Both the position numbers and the translations under genes were made by a program. A stretch of DNA of 64,000 nucleotides from Ahaetulla prasina (lineage: Eukaryota; Chordata; Lepidosauria; Squamata; Colubridae), in NCBI RefSeq assembly GCF_028640845.1, contig NC_080539.1, forward strand, positions 302,760,516-302,824,515. The letters are read 5' to 3'. The notes beneath the pieces were generated by a model. That model worked only from the letters and a program-made list of their open reading frames with translations. It had not been told where the DNA came from and ran no database searches. Positions 9,640 through 18,969 of this stretch are shown here, in pieces; within the stretch, counting starts at the first letter, position 1; each line of letters opens with the position of its first letter.

Positions 9640-11430
9640 CATTTATGATGGTTGTAGTGTCCTGGGATCATGTAATCAGCTTTGTGATCTTCTGACTACC
9701 AAAGTCAATGGGGAATCCAGATTCATTTAACAACCATGTTACTAACTTAAGAAATGCAATCTCTTAACAACTGTGGCCAGAAAATTTGTAAAATGTGGCA
9801 AACTCACTTAACAAATGTTTCACTTGGCAACATAAATTTTGGGCTCACTTGTGGTCATAACTCGAGGACTACCAGTATAGTATACTCTATGCATCCTTAA
9901 TTGGAAGTAAATTCTATAGAACTTGTTGAGATTCACACCCTACTGAAAGATTTAAATCAGGAGGAAATGTAATAATATCCATGGAGTCTTTGGTGCCCTC
10001 TGAGCTTGGTTGTTTGTTTGCAGTTGTTTCATTACCCATCTAGGTAACATCATCGGTGCTAGTGAGTGTTGGGTTTGCTTCATGTTTATATACTGCAGCT
10101 TGCAAAGTTGTGAAGGTATGGTTTATCTCCTTGGAAGTTCCTTGATTAAGTTTTTTTCTTTTTTTATTGTTTGTTTGGTATCATGCTTATCTGGGTATTG
10201 GTTATCTGGGACTTAACTTTTTATTGTCTCTTTTGAATGGTGTGTCAATGCAGTTTACCTCCATGTGTCTATCAATGACCAATCAAGGAACTGCCAAGGA
10301 GAAAACCGCACCCCCACCAAGACAGGCAAGGCAAACTATTGCACATTAACAGGGAGGAAACTCCACACTCACTAACACTGATGACGTTATATAGTTGGGT
10401 AATAAAGCATCTGTAAGCAAACAACCAAACTTAGAGAGCACCAAGGACTGCAAAACTCAATTCTGAGTTACATATTTTCTTCTATTTTAATAATAACTAT
10501 TATGTCCTACCTATAGTAAGCAGCGAGAGGCGTCTCTAGCTTCTTTTGTTCATGTTTGTGAATAGGACCTCCTTCCACTGTTTCCTCTGCTAGAATACCA
10601 TCCAGTAATTCCACATCATTTTCACAAGGGAGTACATATCTGATGCTGTTCCAGTCGTACTTTTGTTTCTTGAAATGCTTTAGCTTACCCTGAACCCAAC
10701 CTCCCCAAGAGGTTTGATTGTTCACAATCCATTGAGCTGTTGTTTTGCTTATCTTTGTTAACAGACTTTCTTCCCACCCCAGTTTTTCTTGTTCGGGTTC
10801 ATCCCAGATTGTGAATTTGGACTGTCTTTTCTTACTTGAGTCTTCTAACTTCTCAGGGGGTTTGGCTGGGAATGCCTGGATATTTGGAAAGTCAGAAGAA
10901 GGAGGAGAAAGAGGAGGAGGAGGGGGAATGGGTACCAGCAATTTGGGATCTGCTTGGGAACTTTCTACTTTGGCTTCCCAGATACAGTCTTCTAAGAACA
11001 GAGGGAGATTCCCAGGGGTTTCTTGAACATGAGCAATTTCTGATTCCCTCAACTGAGGTAATTTTCTCGATGGTTTCAGTTTTCTTGGTTTCCTTGGCTT
11101 TTTAGGAATAATATCTTCAGCTTTACATTGACGAATAACAGTGGAAAAATCATATAGACCTTTAGGGTCATAATCTTTATAAGATAAAGCTGATGACTTA
11201 ATGGTTTCTTTGGAAAAATGAATGCTCTTGGATACATTCTTAAGACATTGTTTCTGATAATCCGCATAATGCCAGGCAGCATGGCTAACATCTCTCTGAT
11301 ACATAAAAGGCATTTTTGCCTTCATTGCAGACAACATAGCTTGGTATGATGGCAAGTTCTTTCTGTCGACTTTTAAAGTGGACTCAGAAGGAAAGACATT
11401 TTGGCTCTTGAACAAATTAGTGGCCTCCAT
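323..11430 (-). CDS. HEATR4: HEATR4, HEAT repeat-containing protein 4 (partial, six coding exons; 3' end outside window)
   Basis: Minus-strand gene assembled from six exons with GT/AG borders and matching phases: 10511-11430, 7383-7570, 6462-6599, 3877-4077, 3452-3598 and 323-505, giving about 592 codons before the window edge. The ATG at 11430 has an in-frame TAG 24 nt upstream. The first exon encodes a basic, proline-rich, low-complexity N-terminal region (a run of six prolines near residue 173). The last visible exon has the helix-turn-helix pattern of a HEAT repeat ([17 protein letters not shown]). From the second exon on, every intron is phase 1. Identity rests on this layout plus synteny: in mammals HEATR4 lies head-to-head beside the ACOT cluster and DNAL1, as here. 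HEATR4 is a poorly characterised HEAT-repeat scaffold protein; a more specific function cannot be read from the sequence. Upstream noncoding exons were not identified. Confidence 0.85.
808..906. repeat. (AGAGA)n microsatellite at the 3' tail of a CR1 LINE
   Basis: About 19 uninterrupted copies of a 5-bp purine unit end in GAATAGA and run directly into the conserved CR1 3' end (CAGAGTTGGAAGGGACC). This is the arrangement expected when a LINE tail seeds a microsatellite. Confidence 0.9.
907..1640 (-). mobile_element. CR1/L3 LINE 3' fragment (antisense), interrupted by a hAT miniature element
   Basis: On the minus strand the frame encodes the C-terminal part of a CR1 ORF2 ([20 protein letters not shown], then the RTRTNQ region). 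It is 5' truncated near 1640 and ends at the GAGTTGGAAGGGACC tail. A second, longer copy of the same family lies at 13137-14110. The copy is split by the element at 946-1143. Confidence 0.88.
946..1143. mobile_element. hAT-type miniature element with 8-bp target duplication
   Basis: A 198-bp insert inside the CR1 copy is flanked on both sides by TCTAGTCC (938-945 and 1144-1151). The ends are imperfect inverted repeats sharing TCACCAACC / GGTTGGTGA. An 8-bp duplication is the hallmark of hAT transposition. Confidence 0.85.
1641..2547. other. HEATR4 intron 5 sequence without a recognised gene
   Basis: AT-rich. Two short stretches (about 1655-1740 and 1868-1930) look like decayed LINE/SINE tails (ATTATTTATTTATT followed by a GCCCA-containing end). 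No coding exon in a compatible phase was found. Confidence 0.5.
2548..2953. mobile_element. Miniature DNA transposon (TCCTCGACTTATGAC family)
   Basis: The ends are inverted: ATCCTTGACTTATGACCAC on the left and, reversed, GTAGTCCTCGCCTTACAAC on the right. Internally both halves repeat TTAAGTGA-type motifs. The same family occurs at 9434-9878, 33945-34630 (split by an L2), and in decayed form at 5545-6025 and 30885-31090. It has no coding capacity. Class is unassigned; the inverted ends make it a non-autonomous DNA transposon. Confidence 0.7.
2999..3230 (-). mobile_element. tRNA-derived SINE (antisense)
   Basis: On the minus strand the head reads like a tRNA, with an A-box region GCGGTGGCCTAGAGA and a B box GAGTTTGATCC, then a body ending near the TAACCCCATAAG hairpin. 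This family is distinct from the SINEs at 27779 and 53625. Confidence 0.65.
3452..3598 (-). CDS. HEATR4: HEATR4 coding exon 5
   Basis: 147 nt, phase 1 at both ends; acceptor CTTTCAG|ATCC, donor TCAG|GTAGATG. It encodes a hydrophobic helical segment ([20 protein letters not shown]) typical of an armadillo/HEAT helix pair. Confidence 0.85.
3703..3741. repeat. (ATT)n microsatellite
   Basis: Uninterrupted ATT triplets in HEATR4 intron 4. Confidence 0.95.
3877..4077 (-). CDS. HEATR4: HEATR4 coding exon 4
   Basis: 201 nt, phase 1 at both ends; acceptor GGATCAG|CTAAA, donor TTTG|GTAAGT. Charged helical sequence including [15 protein letters not shown]. Confidence 0.85.
4211..4748. mobile_element. 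SPIN-like hAT miniature transposon
   Basis: The element starts CAGCGGTTCTCAACCTGTGG and ends GGTTGAGAACCACTG, and is flanked by a perfect 8-bp duplication CTTTATAT (4203-4210 and 4749-4756). The ends, the GGGTCG/GGACCCC block, GGGGGTCGAA and the CATCTAAGACCA motif agree with what I remember of SPIN, a hAT family known for horizontal transfer among tetrapods. Internally there are three diverged copies of a GCTAGCC...GGCTTCAGGCGC block (about 4369-4600) and three of an AAGGGGTCGCCACATCGTGG unit (about 4617-4715). No transposase frame. Confidence 0.8.
5545..6025. mobile_element. Decayed TCCTCGACTTATGAC-type miniature element with a CR1 tail fragment
   Basis: 5545-5725 and 5820-6025 hold the ACTTATGACTGTAACTGAG and TTAAGCAAAC motifs of the family at 2548. 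In between (about 5727-5815) is a short CR1 3' end (AGGGTTGGAAGAAACCTTGG). Confidence 0.5.
6462..6599 (-). CDS. HEATR4: HEATR4 coding exon 3
   Basis: 138 nt, phase 1 at both ends; acceptor TTTCAG|GGTCAG, donor CCAA|GTAAGA. It encodes a basic segment with [19 protein letters not shown]. Confidence 0.85.
6965..7142 (-). mobile_element. tRNA-derived SINE (antisense)
   Basis: The minus strand reads GGTGGTGCAGTGGTTATAAT (A-box region) and GAGTTCGATCCTG (B box), followed by the CAAGGTTGATT...TAAAATGAGG body shared with the SINEs at 12290 and 27779. Confidence 0.8.
7383..7570 (-). CDS. HEATR4: HEATR4 coding exon 2
   Basis: 188 nt, phase 2 in and phase 1 out; acceptor CTTCCAG|GTTACC, donor TTTTG|GTAATC. 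It encodes [19 protein letters not shown] and a basic middle. Confidence 0.87.
8878..9184. mobile_element. hAT-type miniature element (AGGTGGGTTTCAG family) with 8-bp duplication
   Basis: 307 bp between perfect duplications GAGGGGTG (8870-8877 and 9185-9192). Ends are CAGAGGTGGGTTTCAGCAGG and AAAACCCACCACTG. Internally it has the ACCGGTAG and GCCACGCCCACCAAG repeats typical of this family. Other copies lie at 19325-20011 and 21429-21646. Confidence 0.9.
9434..9878. mobile_element. Miniature DNA transposon (TCCTCGACTTATGAC family)
   Basis: Near-complete copy with inverted ends AGTCCTCGATTTACAAC and GTCATAACTCGAGGACT. It contains an internal (ATT)n expansion at 9599-9637. Confidence 0.75.
9984..10450. 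repeat. Inverted-ended repeat with hammerhead-like cores (family of 84-260)
   Basis: The left end (GGAGTCTTTGGTGCCCTCTG) and right end (CAGAG...CACCAAGGACT) are inverted copies of about 70 bp, separated by unrelated AT-rich sequence. The left end read on the minus strand has CCGATGA, stem TGTTACC/GGGTAAT, then GAAAC. The right end on the plus strand has CTGATGA with a decayed AAAG. Confidence 0.6.
10511..11430 (-). CDS. HEATR4: HEATR4 first coding exon
   Basis: 920 nt, 306 codons plus two bases; donor TATAG|GTAGGA completes an Arg codon with the next exon. Start [10 protein letters not shown]. Basic central stretch ([14 protein letters not shown] near residue 112) and a polyproline run ([11 protein letters not shown]). 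No signal peptide or membrane segment. Confidence 0.85.
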
Positions 11431-12225
11431 TTTATCAAGAATGGTAAGGCTTTTGACTAGTGGCTAGGTAGCTGTGGGGTTTCTTTTTTAATCAAACATT
11501 TCAAAAAAATCCAATTGCCTCATTCCAGTCTTCTGCTGAGACAGTTCAGGTTTTCCTGTGCCACAAAAGGAAGATAAATATGCTTTAAAGTTAACGATAA
11601 CAAATTTCAGATAACAAACAAGGTAAGCAAAACCCAGATAAATTTTGGGGTCAGCCCAACCAGCTGTTGCCATCACAGAATATTTATGTTATCTGGTAAT
11701 AAAAACTGTTTCAGGTGGGATGGAGAGTGGGAATCCACATGGTGATCTATTCATCTATAGTCAATCTATATGGAACAGGACAAGGCGAAATAAAATGCCA
11801 GGATATATAGGTGGTGCTTAACTATTGTATTTTGACTCTGGATGTTCATCAAAGAAAAACAGCACTGAGAAACCATAACTGATGAGCACATCCTGTTTCT
11901 TTACCATTGCTTTCTTAAACAATGTTTCTCTGTTGCAGAAATTGCTTAGCCTGAGTTAGGAACATTATTCTTCTGAATTTTCAATTTTACCATATGCTTA
12001 CCAGGGGATGGGGAGAGAAAGATGGTTGTAATCCTTATAATTAACTCCTCCTAAAAGCCTTTTTTTAATTCTATCTGCATTTTAGTTTACTATTTATTTT
12101 CAAATCATTTTCCCCCTTAGCCCCATCTTGTACTCTTAGTATCTTTTTTATTATTGGAATTATTGGATCAGTTGTTTTTATAGAAATAACGTTTGAACTA
12201 CTATGATGGGGAAAAAGAAGAAACA
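11431..12225. other. Upstream of HEATR4; no gene recognised
   Basis: AT-rich unique-looking sequence. It should hold the HEATR4 5'UTR and possibly its promoter, but I see no CpG-rich stretch and cannot place a transcription start. Confidence 0.4.
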
Positions 12226-12478
12226 GCAGGTAGCAATAGCAATAGCAATAGGCACTTAGACTTATATACCACTTCACAGTGCTTTACAGTCCTCTCTAAG
12301 TGATTTACAGAGTCAGCATGTTGCCCCCAACAATTCGGGTCCTCATTTTACCGACCTCAGAAGGATGGAAGGCTGAGTCAACCTTGAGCCTGGTGAGATT
12401 CGAACTGCCAAATTGCAGGCGGACAACAGGCAGCAGAAGTATCCTGCAGTAGCCACTGCACCACCACAACTCAGATAA
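12226..12478 (-). mobile_element. tRNA-derived SINE (antisense) with (AGCAAT)n tail
   Basis: Minus-strand tRNA-like head (GTGGTGCAGTGGCTACTGCA; B box AGTTCGAATCT) and the CAAGGTTGACT...AAAATGAGGACC body. It ends in a short AGCAAT hexamer array at 12232-12252. Confidence 0.8.
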
Positions 12479-12479
12479 A

Positions 12480-13119
12480 CAGACTTCATCAATGCCTCTG
12501 AAACAACAAAAAGTTACAGATATAACACAAGCAAACAAGCCTCTCCTGTAAGTAACATCATCTCACTTCATTTATCCCATAAGTATGAACCTCTCGAGAA
12601 GGACCTACCAGCTGAAACCAGTAAACAGATTAAATTTTATAGCTAGGCATAGTCTACTGAAGCACATATCATACTTTCAATCCTTGACTTGACAACCACA
12701 ATTAAAACCAAAGCAAATTCTCTAAAAGAATATTTTGCAAAATTTACTGAGAGTCAATCAAACTAAACTGTCCAGCTAGCCAAAGAAACTGAACTGCATC
12801 TATATATTGTTCCGCACAAATAGCTGGCAGCTGGAAGGAAACTGGAATAGCTGAAAAGAAGACCTGGACCCTGAACTCAGCCTAATAAGAGGAAATGACA
12901 GGGAAGAAAAAAGAAGGTTAAGCAAAGAAAGGTGAGAAGAGCAAAAACCTTGTAAAAGACAAGATTTTCCTCAAACCACTAGGATAATTCTGCAAATCTT
13001 AAATAATGGAGTAAATCTAGGCAGATGGCGATCTAAAAAGCCATCATCGAGTCCAGCTATTACACTGGAAAAGACAACTGATGCACTTTAAAAAGGTAGA
13101 ATGACTATCACCTATAATA
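12480..13119. other. Intergenic, nothing recognised
   Basis: No extended frame, RNA or repeat family could be assigned. Confidence 0.4.
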
Positions 13120-14110
13120 TAATATAATATAACAACAGAGTTGGAAGGGACCTTGGAGGCCTTCTAGTCCAAACCTCTGCCCAGGCAGAAAACCCTACAC
13201 CATCTCAGTCAGATGGTTATCCAACATTTTCTTAAAAATTTCCAGTGTTGGAGCATTCACAACTTCTGCAGGCAAGTCGTTCCACTTATTAATTGTTCTA
13301 ACTGTCAGGAAATTTCTCCTTAGTTCTAAATTGCTTCTTTCTTTGATCAGTTTCCACCCATTGCTTCTTGTTCTACCCTCAGGTGCTTTGGAGAACAGCC
13401 CAACTCCCTCTTCTTTGTGGCAACCCCTGAGATATTGGAACACTGCTATCATGTCTCCCCTAGTCCTTCTTTTTATTAAACTAATTCCTGCAACCGTTCT
13501 TCATATGTTTTAGCCTCCAGTCCCCTAATCATCTTTGTTGCTCTTCTCTGCACTCTTTCTAGAGTCTCAACATCTTTTTTACATCGTGGCGACCAAAACT
13601 GGATGCAATATTCCAAGTGTGGCCTTACCAAGGCATTATAAAGTGGCACTAACACTTCAGGTGATCTTGATTCTATCCCTCTGTTTATGCAGCCCAGAAC
13701 TGTGTTGGCTTTTTTAGCAGCTGCTGCACACTGCTGGCTCATATCTAAATGGTTATCCACTAGGACTCCAAGATCCCTCTCACAGATATTACTATTGAGC
13801 AAGGTACCACATATACGGTACCTGTGCATTTTGTTTTTTTTGCAATGTAGAACCTTACTTTTTTCACTGTTGAATTTCATTTTGTTAGATAGCGCCCAAT
13901 GTTCAAGTCTGTCAAGATCTTTCTGTAACTTGACCCTATCTTCTGGAGTGTTGGCTATTCCTGCCAGCTTGGTGTCATCTGCAAATTTGATGAGTTCCCC
14001 ATCTATCCCCTTGTCCAAGTCATTGATGAAGATGTTGAAGAGTACTGGGCCTAAAATAGAGCCTTGGCGTACTCCACTGCATACTTCCCTCCATGTGGAT
14101 GTAGTTCTAG
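13120..14110 (-). mobile_element. CR1/L3 LINE, reverse transcriptase C-terminal part (antisense)
   Basis: On the minus strand the frame carries the RT active-site motif FADDTKLAG, then KMKFNSEKSKVLH, GVLVDNHLDMS and [15 protein letters not shown], ending in INKWNDLPAEVV. One or more frameshifts separate 14018-13476 from 13452-13195. The 3' tail is a short ATAAT array (13120-13134). The copy is 5' truncated. Confidence 0.92.
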
Positions 14111-14419
14111 AGGCATTGCATCCTGATGATATTCGGGCAGCCTATAATCCCCAGCATGTTCTTTAAACTTAAACCCTTCTGAGGATCTTTTTGATCTTCC
14201 CAATATGTATTTCCATTCTGAGGAAGTCAGCCAACTTCTAACTCAGTTTGGCCAAGAGGATACTAGCACTTAAATCTAATATTCACCATCTGGACAACTA
14301 TGAGGACATCTTATCAACAGTGTCTCTGCAAGAGAGAAATCTAAGCAAACAACTTGGATAATCCACAGCAATACAGCATTCTAAAGAATCTCTAGAAGAA
14401 GCTTGATTAACTCTTTTAG

Positions 14420-16720
14420 TGCTCTGTTAGACTAATCTCAGGCTGACTCTCAAGCGGTCCAAGCTCCAGACCTAATCCAGTAGTAAAAACCCCAGGGGTG
14501 TGGGTAGGTAATAACTGGATTTATTAAGCTAGACTCAGGCATACAAATGAGTTCCAAAAAGTACTGATCACAAAGCAGATGCAATCTGGAATTAAAGTCA
14601 GGGCTGGGAACATTTGCCTCCCAGCATGGTTATACAGGCAAGCCACACCCTCCCCCGGGTAGTCCTTGCCCAGAAGTCGCTCGCCCGGCTCCGTGTGGCT
14701 GCACAGCTGATTGTTGGGCATCCCGGCTGCCTCCCAGACACACAGCTGATTGGCACTCCAATGGAGGTTTGCGCTGGCCACCTCCCTGCCACAGCTGATT
14801 GGCGCTCCAACAGGGTTTCTTTGGTGCTTGGCTGCAGCCGCCGGCATCATGAACTGCCCCCAACCACCAGGACCTTCCCTTCCTCCCCTGCCCCCCAATA
14901 AGGCAAACCCTGAGGTTTGACAGGCGGCTCCTCTCTCACCAGGGTTGCATCTGGAAGATATTAAGCACAGGTAGTGAGTATACACAGCAAAAGGGTATTA
15001 TATCCGGGCTCCAATATGCCCCCTCACAGCTTGTGAGGATATTTCCCATGGTACTTCCTGAGCAGATGGGCCGCCCATATGTCTCCGCTTGCCACATAGG
15101 AGGCTTCTGTATTGGCTGTATTCTGTATCCCTTCCACTGAACCAGGTACCACAATCGACCCCTATTCAATCAGGAGTCTAGTATCCAATCGATCTTGTAA
15201 TGGGTCTCTCCTCCCACCTCCATGGAACCAGGCACCAGTAATGGTTGTGGCTGAAGGGACTCGCTTACAGGTTTAAGCAGACTACTGTAAAATACAGGGT
15301 GCACCTTTTCTAACAGTCTGGGTAGTTTCAGCTCCACTGTTAGAGGATTAATTATTCATAATTAATAATGAGGAAGGGTTCCAGCAGGGGACCCTTAACA
15401 CTAGTATTTGGTCGATAGATACACCCAGTCTCCCACCCAGAATGGCTTCTGGGGAGCCCTCTTTCTGTCTGCCTGTATCTTCTGGGTTTCTGCGGCTTTC
15501 CGCAAGGCCTTCTTCATGGCTTCCCACACCCCTGGCAAGGTATCTATCCACTCTTTTGGGTTGAGGGGAGTAGGGAGTTCTTGTGGGTACTCAGGTATGG
15601 GAACGAAATCCAATCCATGCACTACTCTAAATGGGGTAAAGCCAGTACTACTGTGGACAGCATTATTATATGCCACCTCCACAAATGGCAGGAGTTCCAC
15701 CCAATTGGTCTGCTGATAGGTGACATAGCATCTAAGATATCTTTCCACAATGGCATTGGCTCTCTCTGTTGTCTCATTAGTACTTAATGGAAAACTGAGC
15801 TTAATTCCTGTGAAGACCCTATCATTCAGATGAACTTCCCCCAGAACTTGGCTGTGAATTGTACCCCGCTATCTGAAATAACCCTCTGTGGCACCCCGTG
15901 AAAATGATAAATATGCTGCAGGAATAGTTTCACTAATCTCTGTGCTGATGGTAACCCGGGGCAAGGTATAAAATGGGCCTGTTTAGAAAATAAATCAATG
16001 ACCATCTATATAACTGTGTGGCTATTGCTCTCCAGCAACTCAACAATAAAATTCATGCCTATTTCCTCCCATGGCCAAGTGGGTTTGGCCATGGATTACA
16101 ATAGGCCAGGGGGTTTCCCTATGTGGGGTTTGGTAGTAGTGCAGATCAAACAACTTCTAACATAGTCCTCTATGTTGTGTTGCATCTTGGGCTACCAAAA
16201 TTGCCATTTGGCTAGATGTAGGGTTTTCAGGAACCCAAAGTGTCCTGCTTGTTTCACGTCGTGGCACCTTTGTAGCATTTGTGGCCTCAGAACATGTGGC
16301 ACATACAGTTTATTGCCTTTCCAGCCAACCCATCCTGTTGGGTGAGTAGTTGCTTGTGTTCCAAGAACCACAGGTCCGTGAGTAATTTGGCCTGTAAGCG
16401 ACTCATTAACTCCTCGGTTGTTTCTGCCAGCTGCCAAGCCCCAGGCAACAGGTTGTGTCTGCAGTGAGGGGGGAATGATGGCATGCATGACCTACTCTTG
16501 GCAACTATTGTATTGAGGCATCTTTGACAATGCATCGGCTAGAAAGTTTCTCTCAGCCAGAATGTATATCAAGGCAAACCGGAAGCGGTGAAAGTACTCT
16601 GCCCACCGTATCTGTTTGGGTGACAACCGCTGTGGAGTCTGGAGGGCCTCAAGGCTCTATGTTCCCGGACAAATGGCTCTACGTGCCACTTCTGGCATGT
16701 GTGCTATAGGTTCACCAAAA
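14420..16720 (-). mobile_element. Degenerate Ty3/gypsy chromovirus-type retrotransposon
   Basis: Read on the minus strand, the order is: an RNase H end resembling the pol junction (about 16720-16530), the H2C2 integrase zinc-binding region (16488-16192, with HDVKQAGHFGFLKT), the integrase core (about 16190-15400, with GVPQRVISDSGVQFT and NNAVHSSTGFTPF), and a chromodomain-like YLVQWKGYR (about 15169-14990). Stops and frameshifts break the frame at each border, so it is a dead copy. 14420-14990 may be part of an LTR, but no matching second LTR was found. No gag or envelope was seen. Confidence 0.8.
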
Positions 16721-17359
16721 TGGACCTAGGACAACTTCTTCTATGGTGAGAAACTACTGGATTGTGTTGGTGAGGAAGAGCAATGATCTCACAGCTGCCC
16801 TGAAGAATTCAGACCCATTTCCAGTTCATGTTCTTGCAGCTCTCTCTTTTGAATCCTCCAAATTCAAATTTGTTGCAGTTGTTTAATTTTATAATCAAGT
16901 TTCTGATAACTTCAAGTCTGAATTTCCACAAGCTATGCCTGCTGGTAGGCCTCATCAGAACCATGGAATGGGTACTAACAGATTAGGTTAGGGCTCACAG
17001 TACAGAAAGCGTAAGAGCAGGCAGGCCGATACAAGGCAAATGTTTTAAAAATCCTAATGTGGAATCTAGGTGTGTCAAGCCCAACACCAAGAATGATGTG
17101 TGATGATTCTTCCAAGCTGAGTCTTTATTATTTCCTAGCTATAGACAAAATCTCATCAGACTGAGTGCTCTACTATCTGCATCTACAATATACTTTGTGA
17201 ACTATTAGGGAGGAGCTGTCTTCACCCTCTTTCTCTCACACATAAGATTGGACTAAGTTGCCTCTTATTCTGGAATGCAGCTCTTCCCTCCTGGGAATCC
17301 AGACTATATTCCTGACTACGTTCTGTTGAGCAATTAATAGGTTGTAATAAACTTTTACC
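16721..17359. other. Intergenic, nothing recognised
   Basis: No extended frame; possibly further decayed retroelement DNA. Confidence 0.35.
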
Positions 17360-17940
17360 TCAGCTTATCAGGGTTGATCTCCTCTAGGACTGTCCGGTTT
17401 GATTGTCTTGCAGTCCAAGGGACTTGCAGGAGTCTTCTCCATCACCATAGTTCAAAGGTCTCAATTCTTTTGTGCTCAGCCTTTCTTATGGTCTAACTTT
17501 CACAGCCATACATTGCAACTGGGAAAACCATAGCCTTGACTATACGCACTTTTGTTGGCAGGGTGATGTCTCTGCTTTTTAGTATGCTGTCTAGATTTGC
17601 CATACCTTTCCTTCCCAGGAGCAAGCGTCTTTTAATTTCTTGGCTGCAGTCCCCATCTGCTGTGATCTTGAAGCCCAGGAAAATAAAATCTGTCACTACC
17701 TCCATTTCTTCCCCATCTATTTGCCAGGAATTGAGAGGGCTAGATGCCATGATTTTAGTTTTCTTAATGCTGAGTTTCAAGCCAGGGGATGACAGAGAAT
17801 GAGGTGGCTGGATGGAGTCACTGAAGCAGTAGGCGTGAACTTAAATGGACTCCAGGGGATGGTAGAGAAGAGGAAGGCCTGGAGGAATGCTGTCCATGGG
17901 GTCGCAATGGGTCAGACACGACTTTGCAACTAACAACAAT
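17360..17940. mobile_element. Bov-B (RTE) LINE with 5' inversion
   Basis: 17360-17795 on the minus strand encodes the C-terminal part of the Bov-B ORF (FLGFKITADGDCSQEIKRR, DSILKSRDITLPTKV). 17800-17940 on the plus strand carries the last part of the same element (AGGTGGCTGGATGGAGTCAC through GGGTCAGACACGACTTTGC, then AACAAC). Opposed orientation with the 3' end intact on the right is the pattern of twin priming. Confidence 0.9.
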
Positions 17941-18001
17941 AGTTATCTTTATAAATCTGAGACAGGGGCAGTAATGTAATGACCTTGATATCTTCTCACC
18001 C

Positions 18002-18345
18002 TTAAAAAAAATGTAAGCTGAGGTTTTCACCGGTGTTTGTATGTAGGTCTTTGGTTGTTCGGGTTTTCTCCCGTGTAAAATTGGAAATGTCTTGGCAACG
18101 TTTCGACGAAGTCTCATTCGTCATCTTCAGGCTTCAGCTTTGTGCTTCTGGGAGCAATGTGTGATCGCAGCTGTTTCTTCCTTTTAACTGCTAGTGGGGG
18201 TTTGAACTGATTGGGTGGGAGCTTGGCTGTGCTCTGATTGGATGGAGGTTTTTTTGTGCTCTGATTGGCTGGGAGTGTGTCCTGTTTGGGTGGGGGCTTG
18301 GTTGAGCTCAATTTAGTCTGTGTTGCAGGGGGATTTGAGCTGGTG
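18002..18345 (-). mobile_element. Penelope-like element, 3' portion (antisense arm)
   Basis: The minus strand reads from GAGCTCAACC through repeated CCAATCAGAGCACA units to a hammerhead-like core and the ACCGGTGAAAACCTC end. 18300-18345 is the reverse complement of 18746-18803 in the plus-strand arm. The same terminal sequence recurs at 38320-38455. Confidence 0.6.
18100..18130 (-). ncRNA. Hammerhead ribozyme-like core
   Basis: On the minus strand: CTGAAGA (fits CUGANGA), stem II GACGAA/TTCGTC with a 6-nt loop, then GAAAC followed by GTT, a permitted cleavage triplet (NUH). The ACGT next to GAAA could form a minimal or intermolecular stem III. Activity is not shown. Confidence 0.6.
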
Positions 18346-18349
18346 ATAT

Positions 18350-18803
18350 TGACTTTAAAAAGACCAGAACTATCGCCAAAACTGAACACTTTAACAACAG
18401 AATAATCAGAGAAGCCATTGAGATAGAAAAACGCCCACACAGCATGAACAAACGAGATGATACCTCCCGCCTACCAGCCATTTGGAAACCCGCCCTTATT
18501 GACAAACGAGTCCCTAACACGAGGAATGACACCAGACCCACACTCACGAGGTCCACACAGGATGTCACCACCGCACATCCACCCAGAAAGCAGACCCAAA
18601 CCCACACTGATCATGAAGCACGACCAAGGACCAGAAGCCAGACCGCAGCTGCAACATTAACCATTTAAAACCCCTCCAATCCATACATGCAGCAGACTGA
18701 CACCCACTATGAAGATGTAGCACCACCACAAAGCCAAACAACAGCTATGCAGCTCACCAGCTCAAATCCCCCTGCAACACAGACTAAATTGAGCTCAACC
18801 AAT
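18350..18803 (+). mobile_element. Penelope-like element, C-terminal coding remnant (sense arm)
   Basis: The plus-strand frame contains KTRTIAKTEHFNNRIIREAI and then RLPAIWKPALIDKRVP, resembling the C-terminal tail of Penelope-like GIY-YIG proteins as I remember them. It stops and passes into the terminal region that the opposite arm repeats in inverted form. Confidence 0.5.
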
Positions 18804-18969
18804 ATATATATTTCTTCATGATTTTTTTTTTTACTTATGACAATGTTTGTGTATACTGTTGTGACAAAATGAAATAAATAAATAAAAAAGGTATCCAAGC
18901 AACAAAGGAATCCAGAGATCTTATCCCATTGGATTCCTATGTACCTCTTAAAGCCTTTGCACTATATTT

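Noticed and set aside
3694..9640. ATT triplet arrays at 3703-3741 and 9599-9637 considered as possible CRISPR-like or satellite arrays.
   Set aside because: Plain triplet microsatellites without spacers.
10745..11105. Plus-strand open frames opposite the first HEATR4 exon.
   Set aside because: Shadows of the minus-strand exon, whose frame is much longer and spliced consistently.
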